From positions 1 through 52,135 of the forward strand of contig JARYMM010000024.1 of the NCBI GenBank assembly GCA_029907105.1: DNA of 52,135 nt, in the 5' to 3' direction. Below the pieces are notes generated by a model. The model did no database searches. It was not told where the DNA came from and was given only the letters and a program-made list of their open reading frames with translations. The first letter of the stretch is position 1, and each line of letters begins with the position of its first letter. The position numbers were made by a program, and so were the translations under genes. Source of the stretch: Anaerolineae bacterium. GTDB taxonomy: Bacteria > Chloroflexota > Anaerolineae > UBA3071. Shown piece after piece: positions 41,010-51,392 of the stretch.

Positions 41010-43046
41010 TCACGAAGGACGCGAATCTCGGAGTTTCTCCCAGATGGGCCGCGTGTCCTGCTCCTCCTGAGCACGGCGCAGTTCGATGATCTGGTCCCGT
41101 AATACGGCAGCTTTCTCGAACTCCAGCGCTGCTGCCGCCGTTTTCATCTCCTTTTCCAGTTGCCTGATCAGCCGCGCCAGTTCATCCGGCGGTAATGCCG
41201 TGAGCGGCAACGGCTTTCCAGGCTCGACGGCCACTCTCTCCGCAGCCTGTATGCGCACGCGGTCGGTCAGGTCGCGCACCGACTTGACGATGCTGGTGGG
41301 CACGATGCCGTGGGCAGCGTTGTATCTCTCCTGCTTTTGCCGCCGCCGGTTGGTCTCTTCGATGGCCCGGCGCATGGAATCGGTTATCGTGTCGGCGTAC
41401 ATGATGGCTGTGCCGTTCACGTGCCGTGCCGCCCGGCCGATGGTCTGGATCAAGGCGGTCTCAGAGCGCAGGAAGCCCTCTTTGTCGGCGTCGAGGATGG
41501 CTACCAGGCTGACCTCCGGCAGGTCCAGGCCTTCGCGCAGCAGGTTGATGCCCACCACCACGTCGTAAACGCCCAACCGCAGGTCGCGCAGGATCTCCAC
41601 CCGTTCCAGGGTCTGGATCTCGGAGTGCAGGTAGTGCACCCGCACCCCCAGTTCGGCCAGGTAGTCGGCCAGGTCTTCGGCCATGCGCTTGGTCAGCGTG
41701 GTCACCAGGGCCCGTTCGCCCCGTGCCACGCGGCGCCGGATCTCCCCCAGCAAATCGTCAATCTGCCCTTTGGTGGGGCGCACGTGCACCTGCGGGTCTA
41801 CCAGCCCGGTGGGGCGGATGACCTGGTCCACGATCTGGGCCGAATGCTCTCGTTCGTAGGGGCCGGGCGTGGCGCTGGTGTAGATGACCTGGTTGACCAT
41901 CTGTTCGAATTCCTCGAAGCGCAGCGGACGGTTGTCCAGGGCCGAAGGCAATCGGAAGCCGTAGTCCACCAGTACCTGCTTGCGGGAGAGGTCACCATGG
42001 TACATGCCATGGAGCTGGGGGATGGTCATGTGCGATTCGTCAATGATCAGCAGGTAATCATCGGGGAAATAGTCCAGCAGCACCCAGGGACGGGAGCCTG
42101 GCGGCCGGCGCGACAGGTGACGGCTGTAGTTCTCGATGCCGGGGCAGTAACCCATCTCCCGTAACATCTCCAGGTCATAGTGGGTGCGCTGCTCCAGACG
42201 CTGCGCCTCCAGCAACTTGTCCTGTTCCCGCAGCTCCTTGAGCCGCTCTTGCAGTTCCGCTTCGATCTCCTCGATGGCCTCGGCCAGTTGGTCGGCCGGG
42301 GTGATGAAGTGTTTGGCCGGGAAGATATCAATCTGGCTGAGCTCTTGCAGCACCTCTCCCGTCAGCGGGTCCACCTCGGTGATGCGCTCGATCTCATCGC
42401 CCCAGAACTCCACGCGGTAGGCCAGCTCGCCGTAGGCGGGCATCACTTCCAGCGTGTCGCCGCGCACGCGGAACTTGCCCCGGCCCAGGGCCACGTCGTT
42501 GCGCTCGTAGTAGATGTCCACCAGATGGCGCAGCACCTTGTCGCGGCGCATCCTTTCGCCCCGGCGCAGGTTGACCACCACGCGGCCATACTCCTGCGGG
42601 CTGCCCAGGCTGTAGATGCAGGAGACAGAGGCCACGATGATCACGTCGCGGCGGCTGAAAAGGGCCGAGGTGGCCGCCAGCCGCAGGCGGTCAATCTCCT
42701 CGTTGATGTCGGCATCCTTTTCGATGTAGGTATCGGTCTTGGGCAGGTATGCTTCCGGCTGGTAGTAGTCGTAGTAGCTGACGAAGTACTCCACGGCATT
42801 GTGAGGGAAGAACTCACGGAACTCGCTGTAGAGCTGCGCGGCCAGTGTCTTGTTGTGGGCGATGACCAGCGTGGGCCGCTGCACGGCTTCGATGACCCGA
42901 GCTACGACGTAAGTCTTGCCCGTGCCGGTGGCTCCCAACAGCGTCTGATGTTTGTACCCTTTCTTCAGGCCGGCGACCAGTTGCTCGATGGCCTGTGGCT
43001 GGTCGCCGGTCGGTTGGAAGTCGGATATGAGTTTGAATTCAGGCAT
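41010..43046 (-). CDS. uvrB: excinuclease ABC subunit B (UvrB)
   Basis: The 678-residue DNA-damage recognition helicase has Walker A GATGTGKT, the beta-hairpin [20 protein letters not shown], the DESH box ([10 protein letters not shown]), motif [21 protein letters not shown] and a C-terminal UVR motif ([20 protein letters not shown]) that contacts UvrC. Length is normal. Its promoter lies about 125 bp upstream. UvrA and UvrC are not in the window. Confidence 0.97.
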   Translation of the reverse strand: MPEFKLISDFQPTGDQPQAIEQLVAGLKKGYKHQTLLGATGTGKTYVVARVIEAVQRPTLVIAHNKTLAAQLYSEFREFFPHNAVEYFVSYYDYYQPEAYLPKTDTYIEKDADINEEIDRLRLAATSALFSRRDVIIVASVSCIYSLGSPQEYGRVVVNLRRGERMRRDKVLRHLVDIYYERNDVALGRGKFRVRGDTLEVMPAYGELAYRVEFWGDEIERITEVDPLTGEVLQELSQIDIFPAKHFITPADQLAEAIEEIEAELQERLKELREQDKLLEAQRLEQRTHYDLEMLREMGYCPGIENYSRHLSRRPPGSRPWVLLDYFPDDYLLIIDESHMTIPQLHGMYHGDLSRKQVLVDYGFRLPSALDNRPLRFEEFEQMVNQVIYTSATPGPYEREHSAQIVDQVIRPTGLVDPQVHVRPTKGQIDDLLGEIRRRVARGERALVTTLTKRMAEDLADYLAELGVRVHYLHSEIQTLERVEILRDLRLGVYDVVVGINLLREGLDLPEVSLVAILDADKEGFLRSETALIQTIGRAARHVNGTAIMYADTITDSMRRAIEETNRRRQKQERYNAAHGIVPTSIVKSVRDLTDRVRIQAAERVAVEPGKPLPLTALPPDELARLIRQLEKEMKTAAAALEFEKAAVLRDQIIELRRAQEEQDTRPIWEKLRDSRPS

Positions 43047-43169
43047 GGATTCTCACTAACCGGACACGCCGGCACTAAACAAAGATATCCTACCACAAAG
43101 ACACCAAGACACAAAGTTAAAACCGATGACGTTACCAGTTCAGTCGGGCCTCGCTTCTCCAATCGAACC

Positions 43170-43198
43170 ATTATACACGCTTTGGCCAGCCTTGTCCA
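43170..43198 (-). promoter_or_regulatory. promoter of uvrB
   Basis: TGGACA (43193-43198) and TATAAT (43170-43175) with 17-bp spacing on the minus strand. No obvious LexA-type box was seen. The region to 43324 holds an 8-bp hairpin (43263-43281) and no gene. Confidence 0.8.
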
Positions 43199-43324
43199 TT
43201 CTTGGGCTATGGGTCTGTGCAGCGAATAGGCGCGAGCCCAATATGTAAGGGGTGGGGGATGAACGAGGGGGTACCCCTCGTGCTCCCCGGGCTTCCGCTG
43301 CGCACGCCCAAGAGAGCGCCTGAA

Positions 43325-43353
43325 TTGCCGGGACGGCCTGTCTGTGGTACAAT
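43325..43353 (+). promoter_or_regulatory. promoter of the radical SAM gene
   Basis: TTGCCG (43325-43330) and TACAAT (43348-43353) with a 17-bp spacer ending TGTGG. The leader is ~130 nt. Confidence 0.65.
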
Positions 43354-43414
43354 GTGTTATCGGATAGACCGCTGCGGGTTCAAGCCCCGCCCTGAGCCCT
43401 TCAGGTGGAAGGAG

Positions 43415-43491
43415 CGAATCTTTGCTCCCGCTGGACTGTCAAGTCCAGCGGGAAGGCGGCGGACTCGGCATCCGCCGGAGCGTCGTATTCG
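43415..43491. repeat. three-way-junction palindromic element, copy B
   Basis: Outer stem: CGAAT (43415-43419) and GCTC (43424-43427) against GAGC (43478-43481) and ATTCG (43487-43491). Arm 1: CCGCTGGACT/AGTCCAGCGG (43428-43437/43442-43451), loop GTCA. Arm 2: CGGCGG/CCGCCG (43457-43462/43472-43477). It sits in the radical SAM leader up to the start codon. Confidence 0.75.
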
Positions 43492-46248
43492 ATGAACAAG
43501 CGCGCCTTGACCACGCCCGCCGAGATCTCCCAGGCCCTGGAACGCATCCTGCCCTGGGTGCAGAAGCCGGCCCGCTACACGGGCGGCGAATGGAACAGCA
43601 TCGTCAAGGATTGGGACCACACGCCCGTGCGTGTAGCCCTGGCCTTCCCCGACATCTACGAGATCGGCATGTCCAACCTGGGGCTGGCCATCCTCTACGA
43701 CATCCTCAACCGCCAGCCCGACGTGCTGGCCGAGCGGGTCTATGCCCCCTGGACGGACATGGAAGCGGCCATGCGCCGAGAGGGCCTGCCCCTCTTCAGC
43801 CTGGAAAGCCGCCATCCCTTGCGCGATTTCGACATTATCGGCTTCAGCCTGCCCTACGAGCAACTGTACACCAACGCCCTGAACATGCTCGACCTGGCCT
43901 CCATCCCGCTGCGCAGCGCCGGGCGCAGCCTGGATGATCCCCTGATCATCGCCGGGGGCAGCGCGACCTACAACCCGGAGCCAATGCACGCCTTCTTCGA
44001 TGCTTTCGTCATCGGCGAAGGGGAAGATGCCATCCTGGACGTGGTGCAGATGTACCGTGAATGGCGGAAGGGGCAGGGGGGAGGTGGGGAGCCGGGGAGA
44101 GGGGGAGACGGGGAGACAAGGAGCGAGGAAAACATTCTCCCTGTCTCCCTGTCTCCTTGTCCCCTTGTCACATGGTCCCCGGATGGTTCTCGAAGGGCGC
44201 TGTTGCGGGCGCTGGCCCGCATCCCCGGCGTGTACGTCCCTTCCCTCTACGAGGTGAGCTACCAGGCCGCTGGGACGGTGGCCGATGTGCAGCCCATAGT
44301 GCCCGACGTGCCCCTGCCCGTGGTCAAGCGCATCGTGCCGCGGCTACCGCCGCCGCTCACCCGCCCCATCGTGCCCTATCTGGACGTCGTGCACAACCGC
44401 GCCGCCGTGGAGATCCAGCGCGGCTGCACGCGGGGCTGCCGCTTCTGCCTGGCGGGCATGGTCTACCGCCCCCTGCGCGAGCGCCCGCTGGAGGAGGTGC
44501 TGGCCGCCGTGGACGAGCTGGTCGAGCAGGCCGGCTTCGAGGAGGTGGCCTTCCTCTCGCTCAGCGCCAGCGACTACAGCCGCATCGGCGAGCTGGTCGA
44601 AGGCGTGCTGGCCGCCCACGGGGATGAGGAGCTGAGCATCAGTCTGCCCAGCCTGCGTATCGAGTCCTTTTCCGTGGAGTTGATGGAGAAGCTGGCCCGC
44701 GGCCGGAAGCGCGGCGGCTTCACCTTTGCCCCCGAAGCGGCCACCGACCGCCTGCGCCAGGTGATCAACAAGCCCATCGCCACCGAGTCCATGCTCCAGG
44801 TGGCTGAGGAGGTCTATGCCCGTGGTTGGACGACGATCAAGCTCTACTTCATGATCGGCCACCCCACGCAGACGGAGGAGGACGTGGCGGCCGTCGTCCG
44901 GCTGGCGCGGCAGGTGCGGGAGATCGGGCGACGGCGAATCGGCGGCCGGGCCAGGGTGCGGGTGAGCGTGTCCACTTTCGTGCCCAAGCCGCACACCCCC
45001 TTCCAGTGGTCGCCGCTGGCCGACGAGGCTGACCTGCGGGCGCAGATCGAGCTATTGCGGCGCGGCCTGAGCGGGCGCGGGCTGGAAGTCAGTTGGAACG
45101 ACCCACGGGAGTCGCTCATCGAGGCGGCCCTCTCGCGCGGCGACCGCCGCCTGGCCGACGTGGTGCAGCGGGCCTGGGAGCTTGGAGCGAAGTTCGACGC
45201 CTGGCAGGACCAGTTCGCCTTCGACGCCTGGGCGCAGGCCTTCGCCGAGGCGGGACTGGACCCGGCGTGGTATGCTCGCCGACCCCGTTCGCCAGAGGAA
45301 CGTCTGCCCTGGGAGCATATCAGCGCCGGGGTGCGCCGGGAGTTCTTGCTCGAAGAGTATCAGCGGGCGCTGCGCGGCGAGACGACGGAGGATTGTCGGG
45401 AGCGGTGCCGCGCCTGTGGTATCTTGCAGCAGTTGGGGCCACAGCGCGGCGATGCAGAGTGGGGCTGTCCGGCGCCAGTCGGTGCTCAGGAATCGGCGAT
45501 CAGCGATCAGGCTGCTATCCCTTCTCCCCTGTCCCCTGACCCCTCTCCCTTGCCGCCGTGCCAGCGTTTACGTCTGACCTTCAGTCAAAGTGAGGCGCTG
45601 AAGTATATCTCCCACCTGGACCTGATGCGGCTATGGGAACGGGCGTTGCGGCGGGCCAGGCTGCCGCTGGCCTACACCCAGGGTTTCCATCCCCAGCCGC
45701 GGTTACAGGTGGCGGCGCCGCTGGCCGTGGGCTTCAGCGGTCAACGGGAAGTGCTGGACCTCTGGTTGACGGCGAAGGTGGAGCCGGATGAGTTGGCCCG
45801 GCGGCTGCGGGCCCAGCTTCCAGCGGGCGTAGAACTGCTGGAGGCGCGGGAGGTGGACCTGCGGCTGCCCGCGCTGCCATCGCAGGTGCGCGGCGCGGAG
45901 TACGAAATCGTCGTGGAAGCGGAAGAGACAGCGGAAGAGATGGCTGCCCGCGTGGCGGCGCTGCTGGCGGCATCGGAGATCAAGCGGCAGCGGCAGCGCA
46001 AGGGCCAGATGTGCCCGTATGACCTGCGGCCGCTGATCGAGAAACTGCGCTACGAGGGGCGGGAGGAGCACCCCTCCTACCCTCTCCCGACCTCCCCCAT
46101 GCCGGGGGAGGGGACGGCCTGGCACCGGCTGTGGATGCGTCTGCGGGTGGAGGGCGGGGCCACGGGCCGTCCGGACGAGGTGCTGGCGGCGCTGGGGCTG
46201 GACCGCCGCCCGCGCCGCATCGAGCGTCTGCGGCTGATTTTCGCTTAG
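43492..46248 (+). CDS. radical SAM protein fused to DUF2344 domain (TIGR03960 + TIGR03936 type)
   Basis: In this 918-residue protein an N-terminal B12-binding-like domain precedes the radical SAM core with C312-x3-C316-x2-C319 (GCTRGCRFCLAG). From about residue 690 a DUF2344 domain follows (RLTFSQSEALKYISHLDLMR, TQGFHPQPRL). The two parts are adjacent separate genes in many bacteria and are linked to ribosome-related functions only by association; the reaction is unknown. Three in-frame repeat insertions are visible: ~195-230, ~667-688 (the domain junction) and ~861-876. ATG 43492 has only a distant GGAG; an upstream GTG at 43405 is in frame. Confidence 0.9.
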   Translation: MNKRALTTPAEISQALERILPWVQKPARYTGGEWNSIVKDWDHTPVRVALAFPDIYEIGMSNLGLAILYDILNRQPDVLAERVYAPWTDMEAAMRREGLPLFSLESRHPLRDFDIIGFSLPYEQLYTNALNMLDLASIPLRSAGRSLDDPLIIAGGSATYNPEPMHAFFDAFVIGEGEDAILDVVQMYREWRKGQGGGGEPGRGGDGETRSEENILPVSLSPCPLVTWSPDGSRRALLRALARIPGVYVPSLYEVSYQAAGTVADVQPIVPDVPLPVVKRIVPRLPPPLTRPIVPYLDVVHNRAAVEIQRGCTRGCRFCLAGMVYRPLRERPLEEVLAAVDELVEQAGFEEVAFLSLSASDYSRIGELVEGVLAAHGDEELSISLPSLRIESFSVELMEKLARGRKRGGFTFAPEAATDRLRQVINKPIATESMLQVAEEVYARGWTTIKLYFMIGHPTQTEEDVAAVVRLARQVREIGRRRIGGRARVRVSVSTFVPKPHTPFQWSPLADEADLRAQIELLRRGLSGRGLEVSWNDPRESLIEAALSRGDRRLADVVQRAWELGAKFDAWQDQFAFDAWAQAFAEAGLDPAWYARRPRSPEERLPWEHISAGVRREFLLEEYQRALRGETTEDCRERCRACGILQQLGPQRGDAEWGCPAPVGAQESAISDQAAIPSPLSPDPSPLPPCQRLRLTFSQSEALKYISHLDLMRLWERALRRARLPLAYTQGFHPQPRLQVAAPLAVGFSGQREVLDLWLTAKVEPDELARRLRAQLPAGVELLEAREVDLRLPALPSQVRGAEYEIVVEAEETAEEMAARVAALLAASEIKRQRQRKGQMCPYDLRPLIEKLRYEGREEHPSYPLPTSPMPGEGTAWHRLWMRLRVEGGATGRPDEVLAALGLDRRPRRIERLRLIFA
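44073..44167. repeat. short-word repeat inside the radical SAM gene, site 1
   Basis: GGGGAGACGGGGAGACAAGG faces CTCCCTGTCTCCCTGTCTCC. The 29-nt segment 44096-44124 is an exact inverse match to the tRNA spacer at 23733-23761. Confidence 0.88.
45487..45552. repeat. short-word repeat inside the radical SAM gene, site 2
   Basis: GCGATCAGCGATCAG plus TCTCCCCTGTCCCCTGACCC, exactly at the junction of the two protein domains. Confidence 0.8.
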
Positions 46249-46355
46249 CGGCGGGCCTTCACGTGTTCATCCGTCGAAGCAGAGCATTGCTGAGAAAGCG
46301 GATCAGGTGTACAGACCTGGGCAAGCCGGAACCAGATGACAATATATCCAATACA

Positions 46356-46386
46356 AAGCCCCAGCCGAGAGTACCGGCTGGGGCTT
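46356..46386. terminator. bidirectional terminator
   Basis: A 12-bp stem AAGCCCCAGCCG/CGGCTGGGGCTT (46356-46367/46375-46386) with T-rich sequence on the minus side, between convergent radical SAM and ald genes. Confidence 0.85.
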
Positions 46387-46418
46387 GTTCATGCCTGATC
46401 ATCGCATCTCAGGCCGTA

Positions 46419-47534
46419 TCAGCCCATCAACTGTTCCAGCGGGGTATAGGTCATCCCAAAGGCCTCGGCCACGGCCTGATGGGTGATGTGGCCGGCATAG
46501 ACGTTCACCCCTTTGGCCAAAGCGGGATCTCTCTTCACGGCCTCGAAGAAACCATGATTGGCCAGCTTCACCACGTAGGGCAGGGTGGCATTGGATAAGG
46601 CATAGGTCGAAGTGCGAGGCACAGCCCCCGGCATGTTGGTCACACAATAATGGATCACCCCATCCACCAGATAGACCGGGTCGCTGTGCGTGGTGGGATG
46701 CGAGGTCTCCATGCAGCCACCCTGGTCAATGGCCACGTCCACCACCACACTGCCCGGTTGCATGGTGCTAATCATCTTCCGCGTCACCAGACGGGGGGCC
46801 TTGGCCCCGGCGATCAATACGGCACCGATCACCACATCGGCATAGCGTACCGTTTCGGCGATGTTCAGAGGATTGGAACTCAAGGTGGTCAGGTTGCCGT
46901 GCAGTATCTCGCTCAGATAGCGCAGCCGCTCGATGTTGACGTCTATGATGGTCACGTGGGCCCCCATGCCCAGAGCGATGTGCGCGGCGCTGGTGCCTAC
47001 TGTTCCCCCGCCGATGATGGCCACGTCCGCCGGCCGCACGCCGGGCACTCCCCCCAGCAGTTTCCCCCGGCCACCGTTCATCTTCTCCAGAAAGTGCGCC
47101 GCCACCTGCACGGCCATGCGACCGGCCACCTCGCTCATGGGGGTCAGCAGCGGCAGGCTGCCGTTGGGTAACTCGACGGTCTCATAGGCAATAGCGGTCA
47201 CGCCGCGCCGCTGCAACTCGCGGGTGAGCTCCTCACAAGCGGCCAGGTGCAGATAGGTGAAGAGCAGCAACCCCGGACGCAGGAAGTCGTATTCCTGGGG
47301 CATCGGCTCTTTGACCTTCAGCACCATCTCCGCTCTGGCGAAGACCTCCGCCGCCGAGTCCACCAGCTCAGCACCGGCTCGTTCGTACTCGGCATCGGAG
47401 AAGCCGCTCCCCTCCCCGGCCTTGCTCTCCACCAGCACCCGATGCCCGGCGTCGGCCAACATGTGCGCCCCGCCCGGGGTGAGCGAAACCCGATACTCGT
47501 TGTCTTTGATTTCCTTGGGCACGCCGATGATCAT
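46419..47534 (-). CDS. ald: alanine dehydrogenase
   Basis: The 371-residue NAD-dependent enzyme interconverts L-alanine with pyruvate and ammonia. It has the N-terminal [20 protein letters not shown] with catalytic Lys/His region, VKVKEP-like [11 protein letters not shown], the NAD motif [22 protein letters not shown] and the C-terminal [19 protein letters not shown] signature. GGAGG lies 7 nt before ATG 47534. Length is exactly typical. It is the last gene of the gatC-gatA-nucleotidyltransferase run, though a hairpin separates it. Confidence 0.96.
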   Translation of the reverse strand: MIIGVPKEIKDNEYRVSLTPGGAHMLADAGHRVLVESKAGEGSGFSDAEYERAGAELVDSAAEVFARAEMVLKVKEPMPQEYDFLRPGLLLFTYLHLAACEELTRELQRRGVTAIAYETVELPNGSLPLLTPMSEVAGRMAVQVAAHFLEKMNGGRGKLLGGVPGVRPADVAIIGGGTVGTSAAHIALGMGAHVTIIDVNIERLRYLSEILHGNLTTLSSNPLNIAETVRYADVVIGAVLIAGAKAPRLVTRKMISTMQPGSVVVDVAIDQGGCMETSHPTTHSDPVYLVDGVIHYCVTNMPGAVPRTSTYALSNATLPYVVKLANHGFFEAVKRDPALAKGVNVYAGHITHQAVAEAFGMTYTPLEQLMG

Positions 47535-47560
47535 CTTTGATCCTCCAGTTTTGTGTAGTC

Positions 47561-47596
47561 GGCGGCCATGGCCGTAGAGCCGGCTATGGCCGCCGC
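47561..47596 (-). terminator. hairpin between small ORF and ald
   Basis: CGGCGGCCAT/ATGGCCGCCG (47561-47570/47587-47596) with further inner pairing; no T-run. A partial terminator is possible. Confidence 0.5.
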
Positions 47597-47613
47597 TATA
47601 TGGACGGCACTCG

Positions 47614-47853
47614 TTACGCCTTGTCCACGCTGACAATACGCCACTCATCCACATGCTCGCAGTACAAGAGCCGAAAACGGCCACCGCCCTCGACCTGTAC
47701 CAGGAAACAGGGGCCTTCGGGAGTGCGCCAGGCCCGCTCCAGGGTCTGAACCACCCACCGCCTGCCCTGCCAGGTGAAGGCGCGCGGCTCCTGGGCGTAG
47801 GTGTGGCCGGAGTAACACTCGACGGCCAGGGCTGCATCGTTGTTCTCACCCAT
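47614..47853 (-). CDS. small conserved hypothetical protein (DUF6504-like)
   Basis: The 79-residue protein contains [32 protein letters not shown] and a final [13 protein letters not shown], a pattern I associate with small beta-rich proteins of unknown function. ATG 47853 has GGAG 9 nt upstream; an earlier in-frame start at 47895 has none. It sits between the nucleotidyltransferase and ald genes on the same strand. Confidence 0.68.
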   Translation of the reverse strand: MGENNDAALAVECYSGHTYAQEPRAFTWQGRRWVVQTLERAWRTPEGPCFLVQVEGGGRFRLLYCEHVDEWRIVSVDKA

Positions 47854-47910
47854 GCTGCTCACTCCGTAGCCAGGAAACTGAGGGGAACCCATCACTCCCC
47901 TCAGACGCTT

Positions 47911-48906
47911 TCAGGCCAGGGGACTGAAATCCACCGCCGAGGAGTCGCCCACATTGAAGCGACGGAAGCGATCGCGCACCACGGCGTCCTTGCCCACCAG
48001 CGACTGATCGAGCATGGCGTCCTCGATGGTTGCCCCGGCGTCAATGATAGAGTCACGAACGATGGAGCAGCGCACCTCTGCCCCTTCGCCGATGGTCACA
48101 TAGGGGCCGATGACCGAGTTTTCCACTTTCGCCGTAGGCGCGATGTGCACGGGCGGGATGATCACCGAATTGACCGTCTGAACCTGGGCGGCATTGCCCT
48201 GGCCGTGCTCCAGCAGGTAACGGTTGGTGTGCAGCACCGCCGCTGGCGTGCCACAATCTTCCCAGACCTCCACCGTCCAGGCGTTGAAGCGCTGGCCGCG
48301 ATCCACCAGGATCTGCAACGCATCGGCCAGGAAATACTCCCCCTGGGTCTGGATGCCCCGGGCGATGAGCTCGTCAATGGCGGAAAGGAGCCCGGGGCCA
48401 TCCTTGAGATAGTACAGGCCGATCACGGCCAGGTTAGAGATGGGTTCGGCTGGCTTCTCCACGAAGCGGGTGATAAACCCATCAGCATCGAGGGTGACCA
48501 CGCCGAAACGCCGGGGGTCATCCACCTGCTTGCAGTAGATCACCCCATCGCTCGAGAGCTCCCGCAGCGCTCTCAGGTCGGCCTCGAAGATAGTGTCCAC
48601 GAAGAGGATGAGCACGTCGCCCTGAACGTATTCCCGCGCCAGCCAGATGGCATGCGCCTGGCCCAAAAGCTCTTTCTGCTCCACGTAGCGGGCAGGAAAG
48701 TCGTAATTGGCCGTGACGTACTCCTGGATCTGCTCGCCCAGGTAGCCGACGATGAAGATAATCTCCTCGATCTCCAGGCCCTGCAGCTTATCCAGCACGT
48801 GGCCCAGCACGGCCTTGCCGGCCACGTTCAACAGCGGTTTGGGCCTGGAGTAGGTATGCGGCCGCAGCCGCTTGCCGAACCCGGCCAGGGGAATGATCAC
48901 TTTCAT
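47911..48906 (-). CDS. sugar-phosphate nucleotidyltransferase with left-handed beta-helix tail
   Basis: The 331-residue protein has the NTP-binding loop [21 protein letters not shown] and Mg-binding [10 protein letters not shown] region of glucose-1-phosphate nucleotidyltransferases, with conserved [10 protein letters not shown] and [18 protein letters not shown] segments. From about residue 245 hexapeptide repeats ([20 protein letters not shown] and on) form a beta-helix. It probably makes an NDP-sugar for glycans; nucleotide and sugar are not determinable. Its ATG overlaps the gatA stop (ATGA). Confidence 0.88.
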   Translation of the reverse strand: MKVIIPLAGFGKRLRPHTYSRPKPLLNVAGKAVLGHVLDKLQGLEIEEIIFIVGYLGEQIQEYVTANYDFPARYVEQKELLGQAHAIWLAREYVQGDVLILFVDTIFEADLRALRELSSDGVIYCKQVDDPRRFGVVTLDADGFITRFVEKPAEPISNLAVIGLYYLKDGPGLLSAIDELIARGIQTQGEYFLADALQILVDRGQRFNAWTVEVWEDCGTPAAVLHTNRYLLEHGQGNAAQVQTVNSVIIPPVHIAPTAKVENSVIGPYVTIGEGAEVRCSIVRDSIIDAGATIEDAMLDQSLVGKDAVVRDRFRRFNVGDSSAVDFSPLA

Positions 48907-50387
48907 AGTGGTGGCCTCCTCTTATGCCACTCTGTGCTCCGTTCGTAGGCATAGGCGGCGCGCAAGACCGCCTCCTCGCCAAAGGCCGGCCCCATAATCT
49001 GCAGGCCCACGGGCAGCCCCTCCTCATCGAAACCACAGGGGATGGAGATGCCGCAGATGCCCGCCAGGTTCATGCTCAAGGTGAACACATCGGAAAGGTA
49101 CATCTGCAGCGGATCGTCCACCTTCTCGCCAAGGCGGAAGGCCGTGGTGGGCGACGTGGGACAGGCGATGACCTCCACCCGCGCAAAGGCTTCGTCGAAG
49201 TCCCGCTTGATCAACGTGCGCACCCGCTGCGCCCGCAGATAGTAGGCATCGTAGTAGCCGGCCGAAAGCGCATAGGTGCCCAGCATGATGCGCCGCTTGA
49301 CTTCGGCTCCGAAGCCGAGCTGCCGCGTGCGCCGGGTGGCATCATCCAGGTCTACGGCGTCGGCCACGCGGTAGCCATACTTGACGCCGTCGTAGCGGGC
49401 CAGATTGGCCGAAGCCTCAGCAGGGGCGATGAGGTAGTAGACGGGCAGCGCGTACTCCGTGTGCGGCAGCGACACCTCGACGATCTCGGCCCCCAGGCCG
49501 GCCAGGTGCTCGATGGCTGCCCGTACAGCCCGTTCCACCGCCGGCTGCATGCCCTCGATGAAATACTCGCGGGGCACGCCCACGCGCAGGCCGCGCACCT
49601 CGCCGTCCAGCGCGGCAACGTAATCCGGCACCGGCACGTCCACGCTGGTGGAATCGCGCCAGTCGTAGCCCGCAATCGCCCCCAGCAGCAGGGCGGCATC
49701 GGCCACGTCCTTGGCCAGCACGCCGATCTGATCGAGGGAAGAGGCAAAGGCCACCAGCCCGTAGCGGCTGACCCGTCCATAGGTGGGCTTGAGGCCCACC
49801 ACCCCGCACAGGCTGGCCGGCTGGCGCACGCTGCCGCCGGTGTCGGAGCCCAGCGCCCCCAGGCACTCGTCGGCGGCCACCGCCGCCGCGCTCCCGCCGC
49901 TGGAGCCGCCCGGCACCCGCGTCAGGTCCCAGGGATTACGGGTGGCGAAATAGGCCGAGTTCTCCGTGGAGGAGCCCATGGCAAACTCGTCGCAATTGGT
50001 CTTGCCCAGCAACACAGCACGAGCTGCCCATAGCTTCTCGACGGCCGTGGCCTCGAAAGGAGGGATGAACTCCTCCAGGATGCGCGAGCCGCAGGTGGTG
50101 GGCACGCCCTGGACGCAGATGATGTCCTTGATGGCCAGGGGAATGCCGGTCAGGGGATGCAGCTCTTGCAGTCGGCCCTCCCGCCGCGCGGCGGCGATAG
50201 CGGCGTCGGCCTGCTGAGCCTCCTCCAGGGCGCTTTCCGGCATCAGGCACAGATAGGCCTTGACCTCGTTGTCCACAGCCAGGATGCGGTCGAGCAGGGC
50301 CTGGGTCAGCTCCACAGAGGAGATCTCTCCCTGCCGGAGCAGACGATGCGCTTCGTGGATGGTCAGTTCGCGTAGACTCATCGCCAC
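48903..50387 (-). CDS. gatA: Asp-tRNA(Asn)/Glu-tRNA(Gln) amidotransferase subunit A (GatA)
   Basis: The 494-residue amidase releases ammonia from glutamine to amidate misacylated tRNA. The Ser-cisSer-Lys triad region is visible in [14 protein letters not shown] (Lys) and [30 protein letters not shown] 50387 lies 6 nt after GGAG; the ATG two codons later is less well placed. The gene starts right after gatC. GatB is not in the window. Confidence 0.96.
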   Translation of the reverse strand: MAMSLRELTIHEAHRLLRQGEISSVELTQALLDRILAVDNEVKAYLCLMPESALEEAQQADAAIAAARREGRLQELHPLTGIPLAIKDIICVQGVPTTCGSRILEEFIPPFEATAVEKLWAARAVLLGKTNCDEFAMGSSTENSAYFATRNPWDLTRVPGGSSGGSAAAVAADECLGALGSDTGGSVRQPASLCGVVGLKPTYGRVSRYGLVAFASSLDQIGVLAKDVADAALLLGAIAGYDWRDSTSVDVPVPDYVAALDGEVRGLRVGVPREYFIEGMQPAVERAVRAAIEHLAGLGAEIVEVSLPHTEYALPVYYLIAPAEASANLARYDGVKYGYRVADAVDLDDATRRTRQLGFGAEVKRRIMLGTYALSAGYYDAYYLRAQRVRTLIKRDFDEAFARVEVIACPTSPTTAFRLGEKVDDPLQMYLSDVFTLSMNLAGICGISIPCGFDEEGLPVGLQIMGPAFGEEAVLRAAYAYERSTEWHKRRPPL

Positions 50388-50390
50388 ACG

Positions 50391-50678
50391 TCACTCCAGG
50401 ATAGCCCGCACGCGGAAACACCCCTCCGCCGTATCGGGAGCGTTGGCCAGCACGTCTTCAGGCGGCAGCGAAGGACGAGCCACATCCTCGCGCATCACGT
50501 TGCGCAGCGGCAGCACGGTGGCCGTGGGCGGGATGTCAGAGATATCCAGGCGTTGCAGAGAAGCGGCGTAGTCGAGGATGGCCGAAAGCTGCTCGCGGAA
50601 GCGCTCTTTCTCCTCCGCTGTGAGCGCCAGCCGGGCCAGATCGGCAATGTGCTCCACGTCTCTCAGGGTCAGGGTCAT
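50391..50678 (-). CDS. gatC: Asp/Glu-tRNA amidotransferase subunit C (GatC)
   Basis: The 95-residue subunit stabilises the GatA-GatB complex. It contains RDVEHIADLARLALTAEEKE and the C-terminal MREDVARPSLPPEDVLANAP belt motif. GAGG lies before ATG 50678. An upstream extension to 50888 is open but lacks coding features and crosses the promoter. Confidence 0.94.
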   Translation of the reverse strand: MTLTLRDVEHIADLARLALTAEEKERFREQLSAILDYAASLQRLDISDIPPTATVLPLRNVMREDVARPSLPPEDVLANAPDTAEGCFRVRAILE

Positions 50679-50721
50679 GTCGTGCCTCGCATCGGGGCAA
50701 TGCCAGCAGCAAGCTGGATAG

Positions 50722-50750
50722 ATTATAACACCTTCAGGCAGGCAGAGCAA
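50722..50750 (-). promoter_or_regulatory. promoter of gatCA
   Basis: TTGCTC (50745-50750) and TATAAT (50722-50727), 17-bp spacing, with extended TGT before the -10. Confidence 0.75.
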
Positions 50751-50810
50751 ATGTTGGGGGGTCTGAAGGACTGTGTGGGGAGAAGCCATAAGTGGCGAGG
50801 TGGGCGTTTG

Positions 50811-50859
50811 TGTGGTACAATGCCGATCGCCCATCCCCGCCCGGGATGAGCGATCGGCA
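50811..50859 (+). promoter_or_regulatory. promoter and 5' hairpin of the DUF456 gene
   Basis: TGTGGTACAAT (50811-50821) is an extended -10 without a good -35. It runs directly into a 16-bp stem with one mismatch: TGCCGATCGC+CATCCC against GGGATG+GCGATCGGCA (50821-50837/50843-50859). The stem covers the expected transcription start. Confidence 0.6.
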
Positions 50860-50874
50860 CAATGGAAGGAAGCT

Positions 50875-51372
50875 ATGGGGGATTTCAACGGTTGGCTGCT
50901 GCTGCAATGGCTGGCCTACGGGGTCATCGGCATAGGCGTGCTGGGCGCCGTCCTGCCTATGGTGCCAGGGCCGGTGCTCATCTGGCTGGGCGCCCTGCTT
51001 TGGGCCTGGGCCGATCGCTTCCAGCGCATAGGCTGGCCGACGCTGACCATCCTGACTTTACTGATGATCGCCGCCAGCGGCGCTGAGCTCTGGATGAGCA
51101 CGCTGGGCGCTCGCCGTGGTGGGGCGTCGTGGCTGGCCCTGCTGACCGGGATGGCCCTGGGCGTGGCCGGATTCGTCCTGTTTTCCCTCCCTGGCGCTAT
51201 CCTCGGCGTGCTGCTGGGCATCCTGGCCGTGGAAGCCTGGCGCACAGGCGGACTACGCGCCGCGCTGAGAAGCGGCGGCGGCTTCCTCCTGGGCTACCTT
51301 CTTTCTGCTGTGGTGCAACTGACGCTCTCCCTGATCATGCTGGGCATCTTCGTCAGTCAGGTAATCAGGTAG
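50875..51372 (+). CDS. DUF456 family membrane protein
   Basis: The 165-residue integral membrane protein has about four or five hydrophobic segments. The conserved GAVLPMVPGPVLIWLGALLWAW near the N-terminus and a later GFVLFSLPGAILGVLLGILAVE, with its repeated PG motif, are DUF456 hallmarks. Function is unknown. GGAAGGAAGCT precedes ATG 50875. It is divergent from gatC, with a strong hairpin in its 5' UTR. Confidence 0.87.
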   Translation: MGDFNGWLLLQWLAYGVIGIGVLGAVLPMVPGPVLIWLGALLWAWADRFQRIGWPTLTILTLLMIAASGAELWMSTLGARRGGASWLALLTGMALGVAGFVLFSLPGAILGVLLGILAVEAWRTGGLRAALRSGGGFLLGYLLSAVVQLTLSLIMLGIFVSQVIR

Positions 51373-51392
51373 TCACAGGATCGAGCGGTCAG

